A DNA stretch of 64,000 nt from Chryseobacterium salivictor (lineage in GTDB: Bacteria; Bacteroidota; Bacteroidia; Flavobacteriales; Weeksellaceae): the NCBI RefSeq assembly GCF_004359195.1, contig NZ_CP037954.1, forward strand, positions 2,790,001 through 2,854,000, read 5' to 3'. Under the pieces are notes generated by a model that had not been told where the DNA came from, did not search any database, and saw only the letters and a list, made by a program, of their open reading frames with translations. The position numbers and the translations under genes are program-made. The stretch's first letter is position 1; each line of letters begins with the position of its first letter. This document shows positions 60,731-64,000 of this stretch, in pieces.

Positions 60731-62308
60731 TTAGTTGTATTTCGATGCTAATTCTACAGCGGCCTGTTTCAGAATATCTGTAATCGAGTTGTCAATTTTT
60801 CCGGATTTAATGGCTGCCATTGTTTCAGGATATTTTGATCTCAGGAACGCTACATATTCTATCTGGAATTCTTTCACTTTATTGATTGGGATATTTCTCA
60901 ACAGGTTTTCTGTTCCAGCATAAATCATCGCAACTTGGCTATCCACAGGAAGTGGAGAGTTTACCGGTTGTTTCAGGATTTCTACGTTTCTTTCCCCTTT
61001 AGAAATAACTGCCTGCGTGGAAGCATCTAAGTCTGAACCAAATTTAGCAAATGCTTCCAGTTCTTTATATTGTGCCTGATCCAGTTTCAAAGTTCCGGAA
61101 ACTTTTTTCATTGATTTAATCTGAGCATTACCTCCAACACGCGATACAGAAATACCTACGTTAATTGCCGGACGGACTCCTGAGTTAAACAAATCGGTTT
61201 CAAGGAAAATCTGACCGTCTGTAATCGAAATTACGTTGGTAGGAATATACGCTGAAACGTCCCCTGCCTGAGTTTCGATAATCGGAAGTGCGGTTAAAGA
61301 ACCTCCTCCTTTTACCAAAGGTCTCAATGAATCCGGTAAATCATTCATCTGTGCTGCAATCGTATCATCTTTGATGATTTTTGCTGCTCTCTCCAATAAT
61401 CTGGAGTGAAGGTAGAAAACGTCTCCCGGATAAGCTTCACGGCCCGGTGGTCTTCTCAACAAAAGAGAAAGTTCACGGTAAGCCACCGCCTGTTTGGATA
61501 AATCATCATAGATAATCAATGCCGGACGACCGGTATCGCGGAAAAACTCACCGATTGCTGCTCCTGCCATTGGTGCATAAACCTGCATCGGTGCCGGATC
61601 AGAAGCGTTTGCTGCTACGATTACCGTATATGCTAAAGCGCCTTTATCTTCTAATGTTTTAACAATCTGAGCAACGGTTGAACCTTTTTGTCCAATCGCT
61701 ACATATATACAGAATACAGGTTCACCTGCATCATAAAATTCTCTTTGATTAATAATCGTGTCAATCGCTACCACAGTTTTCCCTGTCTGACGGTCACCGA
61801 TGATTAATTCTCTTTGTCCTCTTCCTACAGGAATCATCGAGTCAATCGCAACGATACCGGTTTGTAACGGTTCAGTTACCGGCTGACGGAAAATTACTCC
61901 CGGAGCTTTTCTTTCCAATGGCAATTCATACGTTTCACCAGTGATTGGTCCTTTACCGTCAATAGGATTTCCTAAGGTATCTACTACTCTTCCCAACATT
62001 CCCTCACCAACTTTGATCGATGAAATTCTTTGAGTTCTGTTAACCGTGTCACCTTCTTTTACTAATTTGGATTCCCCCAAAAGAGCGACCCCAACGTTGT
62101 CTTCAGCAAGGTTAAGAACGATTCCTTCAACACCGCTTTGGAATTTTACCAATTCACCGTACTGAACATTTTCTAAACCGTACACTAAAGCGATACCATC
62201 ACCGATGGTTAATACCGTTCCTACTTCTTCTACATTCGACTGCGTCTCGAAGTTGGCTAGCTGCTGTTTAAGAATTGCAGATACTTCTGCCGGATTTATT
62301 TCTGCCAT
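60731..62308 (-). CDS. atpA: ATP synthase alpha subunit
   Basis: A 525-residue F1 subunit. The Walker A is GDRQTGKT (171-178), PAIN-type signature [15 protein letters not shown] is present, and [13 protein letters not shown] and the catalytic Arg region (ISVSRVG) follow. It binds non-catalytic nucleotide in the F1 hexamer. Codon bias is strong, as for a highly expressed gene. Confidence 0.97.
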   Translation of the reverse strand: MAEINPAEVSAILKQQLANFETQSNVEEVGTVLTIGDGIALVYGLENVQYGELVKFQSGVEGIVLNLAEDNVGVALLGESKLVKEGDTVNRTQRISSIKVGEGMLGRVVDTLGNPIDGKGPITGETYELPLERKAPGVIFRQPVTEPLQTGIVAIDSMIPVGRGQRELIIGDRQTGKTVVAIDTIINQREFYDAGEPVFCIYVAIGQKGSTVAQIVKTLEDKGALAYTVIVAANASDPAPMQVYAPMAGAAIGEFFRDTGRPALIIYDDLSKQAVAYRELSLLLRRPPGREAYPGDVFYLHSRLLERAAKIIKDDTIAAQMNDLPDSLRPLVKGGGSLTALPIIETQAGDVSAYIPTNVISITDGQIFLETDLFNSGVRPAINVGISVSRVGGNAQIKSMKKVSGTLKLDQAQYKELEAFAKFGSDLDASTQAVISKGERNVEILKQPVNSPLPVDSQVAMIYAGTENLLRNIPINKVKEFQIEYVAFLRSKYPETMAAIKSGKIDNSITDILKQAAVELASKYN

Positions 62309-62326
62309 TTTATGGTTGTTTTTGTC

Positions 62327-62866
62327 TTAATTTAATTGAAATTCTTTTTTCAGTCGGCTTAATTTTGATTTCACCGATGCGTCTACCTGCTGATCGCCCA
62401 CCCGTAAAATATATCCTCCTAAGATCTCAGGATTGATGATAGATTTTACATCGAACTGGTTATTATGATTAACAAGGCTGGTAGATTTCAGAATATTTTT
62501 AATATTTTCATCAGAAAGTGCGGTTGCAGAAGTCAGCGTAATTCTCTGTACTCCATTCATATCATCCACTTTATTAATAAATTCCTGTCCGATATTGATC
62601 AACTGTGCTTCCCGGCCATGCTTGATAACCAATTGGATTAAATTTCTGGTCACTGGAGAAAAGCTCTTGAAAATCTCTTCGGAAACACTTATTTTTTTCT
62701 TCACCTCGATAATCGGCGAATGGAAAAAGCTCTGCAACTCTTTTGATTTTTCGATGGTATTCACCAAGTCCTTCATGTCACCAAAAACAGAAGCTGTACT
62801 TCCTGCTTCCTGGGTGAAATTCAGTAAACCCTGTGCATACCTTTTTGCAACTTTACTTGTACGCAT
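62327..62866 (-). CDS. atpH: ATP synthase delta subunit
   Basis: The 179-residue peripheral-stalk subunit that links F1 to subunit b. The N-terminal helical domain holds VAKRYAQGLLNFTQEAGS and NLIQLVIKHGREAQL; the C-terminal strand region ends ILGGYILRVGDQQVDASVKS, the family signature. It overlaps nothing: one base separates it from atpF. Confidence 0.94.
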   Translation of the reverse strand: MRTSKVAKRYAQGLLNFTQEAGSTASVFGDMKDLVNTIEKSKELQSFFHSPIIEVKKKISVSEEIFKSFSPVTRNLIQLVIKHGREAQLINIGQEFINKVDDMNGVQRITLTSATALSDENIKNILKSTSLVNHNNQFDVKSIINPEILGGYILRVGDQQVDASVKSKLSRLKKEFQLN

Positions 62867-62867
62867 A

Positions 62868-63356
62868 CTAGTTTAAGTTAGAAGTATTAAGGATATTCGC
62901 TACCAATGCATCCTGTGCACCATCGTTATCCAGTTTCTGTTTCAAAATAGATTCTGCAATGTTTACAGACAAGGTACCGATTTGGCTTTTGATGTCTGCC
63001 ATTGCAGCAGATTTCTCAGCCTGAATAGTTTGTCTGGCAGCGTCAATCATTTTATCGCCTTCTGCTTTTGCAATACCTTTGGCTTCCCCTACAATTCTGT
63101 CTCTGATATCTCTGGCTTCTTTTAAAATCTGATCACGTTCAACTTTCGCCTCACGGATGATGATTTCGTTTTCAGCTTTCAGGTTTTCAACTTCCTGTCT
63201 GGCCAATTTAGCCTGGTTCAAAGAATCTACAATGGTAACTTCTCTTTCGTTAATTGCAGTTAAAATTGGTTTCCATGCAAACTTTGCCAATAAAAACAAA
63301 AGGATCAAAAAGGTTAAAGTCATCCAAAACAATAAGCCAATTCCCGGTTCTATCAT
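62868..63356 (-). CDS. atpF: ATP synthase b subunit
   Basis: A 162-residue peripheral-stalk protein with one N-terminal membrane helix (about 5-27, GLLFWMTLTFLILLFLLAKF) and a long hydrophilic coiled coil (30-150) rich in Lys, Glu and Ala. The length is standard. It follows atpE after 93 bases. Confidence 0.95.
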   Translation of the reverse strand: MIEPGIGLLFWMTLTFLILLFLLAKFAWKPILTAINEREVTIVDSLNQAKLARQEVENLKAENEIIIREAKVERDQILKEARDIRDRIVGEAKGIAKAEGDKMIDAARQTIQAEKSAAMADIKSQIGTLSVNIAESILKQKLDNDGAQDALVANILNTSNLN

Positions 63357-63449
63357 AATTGTAATTTTTTGTAATTTTTTTTCTATATGGAATTTAAAAA
63401 ACTCTTAGCAGAGCCAACCGCGCTGCTAAGAATTAGTTTCTGAGGTTTC

Positions 63450-63671
63450 TTATTTTACGAACGCTCCAAAGATGATCGCGATCAAACCAGCACCCTCGAT
63501 AAGTCCTGCAGCAATAAGCATTGCTCCCTGGATTTTACCTGCCTGCTCTGGTTGTCTTGCAATAGCATCCATTGCATGTCCACCGATTTTACCAATACCT
63601 AGACCAACGCCTAATACTGCTAATCCGATTCCAACGTAAATAAGTCCAGTTCCTTGTGAAATGATTTCCAT
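63450..63671 (-). CDS. atpE: ATP synthase c subunit
   Basis: The 73-residue proteolipid of the F0 rotor ring: two helices joined by a polar loop (IARQPEQAGK). The ion-binding carboxylate is Glu59 in GLIEGAGLI. A Gly, not the Ser or Thr of sodium-type rings, follows this Glu, so coupling to protons is likely. Confidence 0.96.
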   Translation of the reverse strand: MEIISQGTGLIYVGIGLAVLGVGLGIGKIGGHAMDAIARQPEQAGKIQGAMLIAAGLIEGAGLIAIIFGAFVK

Positions 63672-63712
63672 AATAAAAAAATATATAGGTTAAAAATATT
63701 CTAAATTAAATA

Positions 63713-64000
63713 CTAATGCGCTCCTTCGTGTTCGTGCTCCTGTACTGCAATCCCAATAAACAAAGCAGAAAGAACGGTAAAAATATACGCCTGTAAAGCT
63801 GCTACCAATAGTTCCAATACTCCGATGAATAAACCAAGTGGAACAGAAGCAAAACCTAAAAGCGGTGTTTTAAAGATAAAGATCAATGACATAATCGCCA
63901 ACACCATAATGTGACCTGCAGTGATGTTTGCAAAGAGACGCATCATCAAGGCAAATGGTTTGGTGAAAATCCCGATGATTTCAATCGGCACCATAATCGG
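63713..64000 (-). CDS. atpB: ATP synthase a subunit, C-terminal part (cut by right edge)
   Basis: The frame runs open to base 64000, so the gene begins beyond the window. The visible 95 residues contain [20 protein letters not shown] with the essential stator arginine, and the last helix [20 protein letters not shown]. The C-terminus is rich in His and Glu (HEHEGAH). Bacteroidetes a subunits have a long N-terminal extension, which would be off the edge. Confidence 0.95.
   Translation of the reverse strand, partial: PIMVPIEIIGIFTKPFALMMRLFANITAGHIMVLAIMSLIFIFKTPLLGFASVPLGLFIGVLELLVAALQAYIFTVLSALFIGIAVQEHEHEGAH

Overview
The window reads as chromosomal DNA of a flavobacterium, most likely the Chryseobacterium/Kaistella side of the Weeksellaceae. 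The evidence is two secreted enzymes with C-terminal type IX secretion sorting domains, GLPGLI-family proteins, a TonB receptor with a carboxypeptidase-like N-domain, AT-rich spacers, and many promoters of the Bacteroidetes form (TTG, 17-21 nt, TAnnTTTG). The genus is an inference from protein style.

Layout. 1-5.5 kb: end of a DUF3667 membrane protein, a TonB-dependent receptor, a small membrane protein and a LytS/LytTR two-component pair. 5.5-10 kb: initiator tRNA-Met, tRNA-Ser, crcB, trxB, and holA back to back with a small nuclease-fold gene. 10-18 kb: NhaC-type antiporter, HAD phosphatase, cupin, dienelactone hydrolase, then the two CoA-transferase subunit genes split apart by an ABC exporter and a toxin-antitoxin module. 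18-32 kb: rplS, secreted M36 protease, rpsA, DbpA-like helicase, MerR regulator, a four-repeat helix-hairpin-helix protein, secreted endonuclease I, acyl-CoA dehydrogenase, an NTP pyrophosphohydrolase and a thioredoxin-like lipoprotein group. 32-40 kb: thrS-infC bracketed by two paralogous stress-type genes, an MFS exporter, an acetyltransferase, then rpmI-rplT. 40.6-48 kb: a complete histidine operon (hisG-D-C-B-H-A-F-IE on the minus strand) preceded by a his leader peptide and attenuator. 48-54 kb: a glycan-assembly cluster, dapD and an NlpC/P60 lipoprotein. 54-60 kb: prmC, GLPGLI genes (one decayed), rhomboid protease, clpS and a CNNM/CorC-type protein. 60-64 kb: the ATP synthase operon atpB-E-F-H-A-G, cut by the right edge; atpD and atpC are not in it.

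Most of the window is housekeeping. The most unusual pattern occurs twice. A small accessory module (a Txe/YoeB-type toxin-antitoxin pair at 16.1-16.6 kb, and a stress-type gene at 35.7-36.2 kb) sits directly after a conserved gene (ABC exporter, infC), and a diverged second copy of that conserved gene's 3' end lies on the far side of the module. The antitoxin of the first module carries an in-frame stop, while its toxin is intact. Other notable points are a histidine leader peptide with a full attenuator, infC starting at AUA, split scoA/scoB, infC separated from rpmI-rplT, and several families of short dispersed intergenic repeats.
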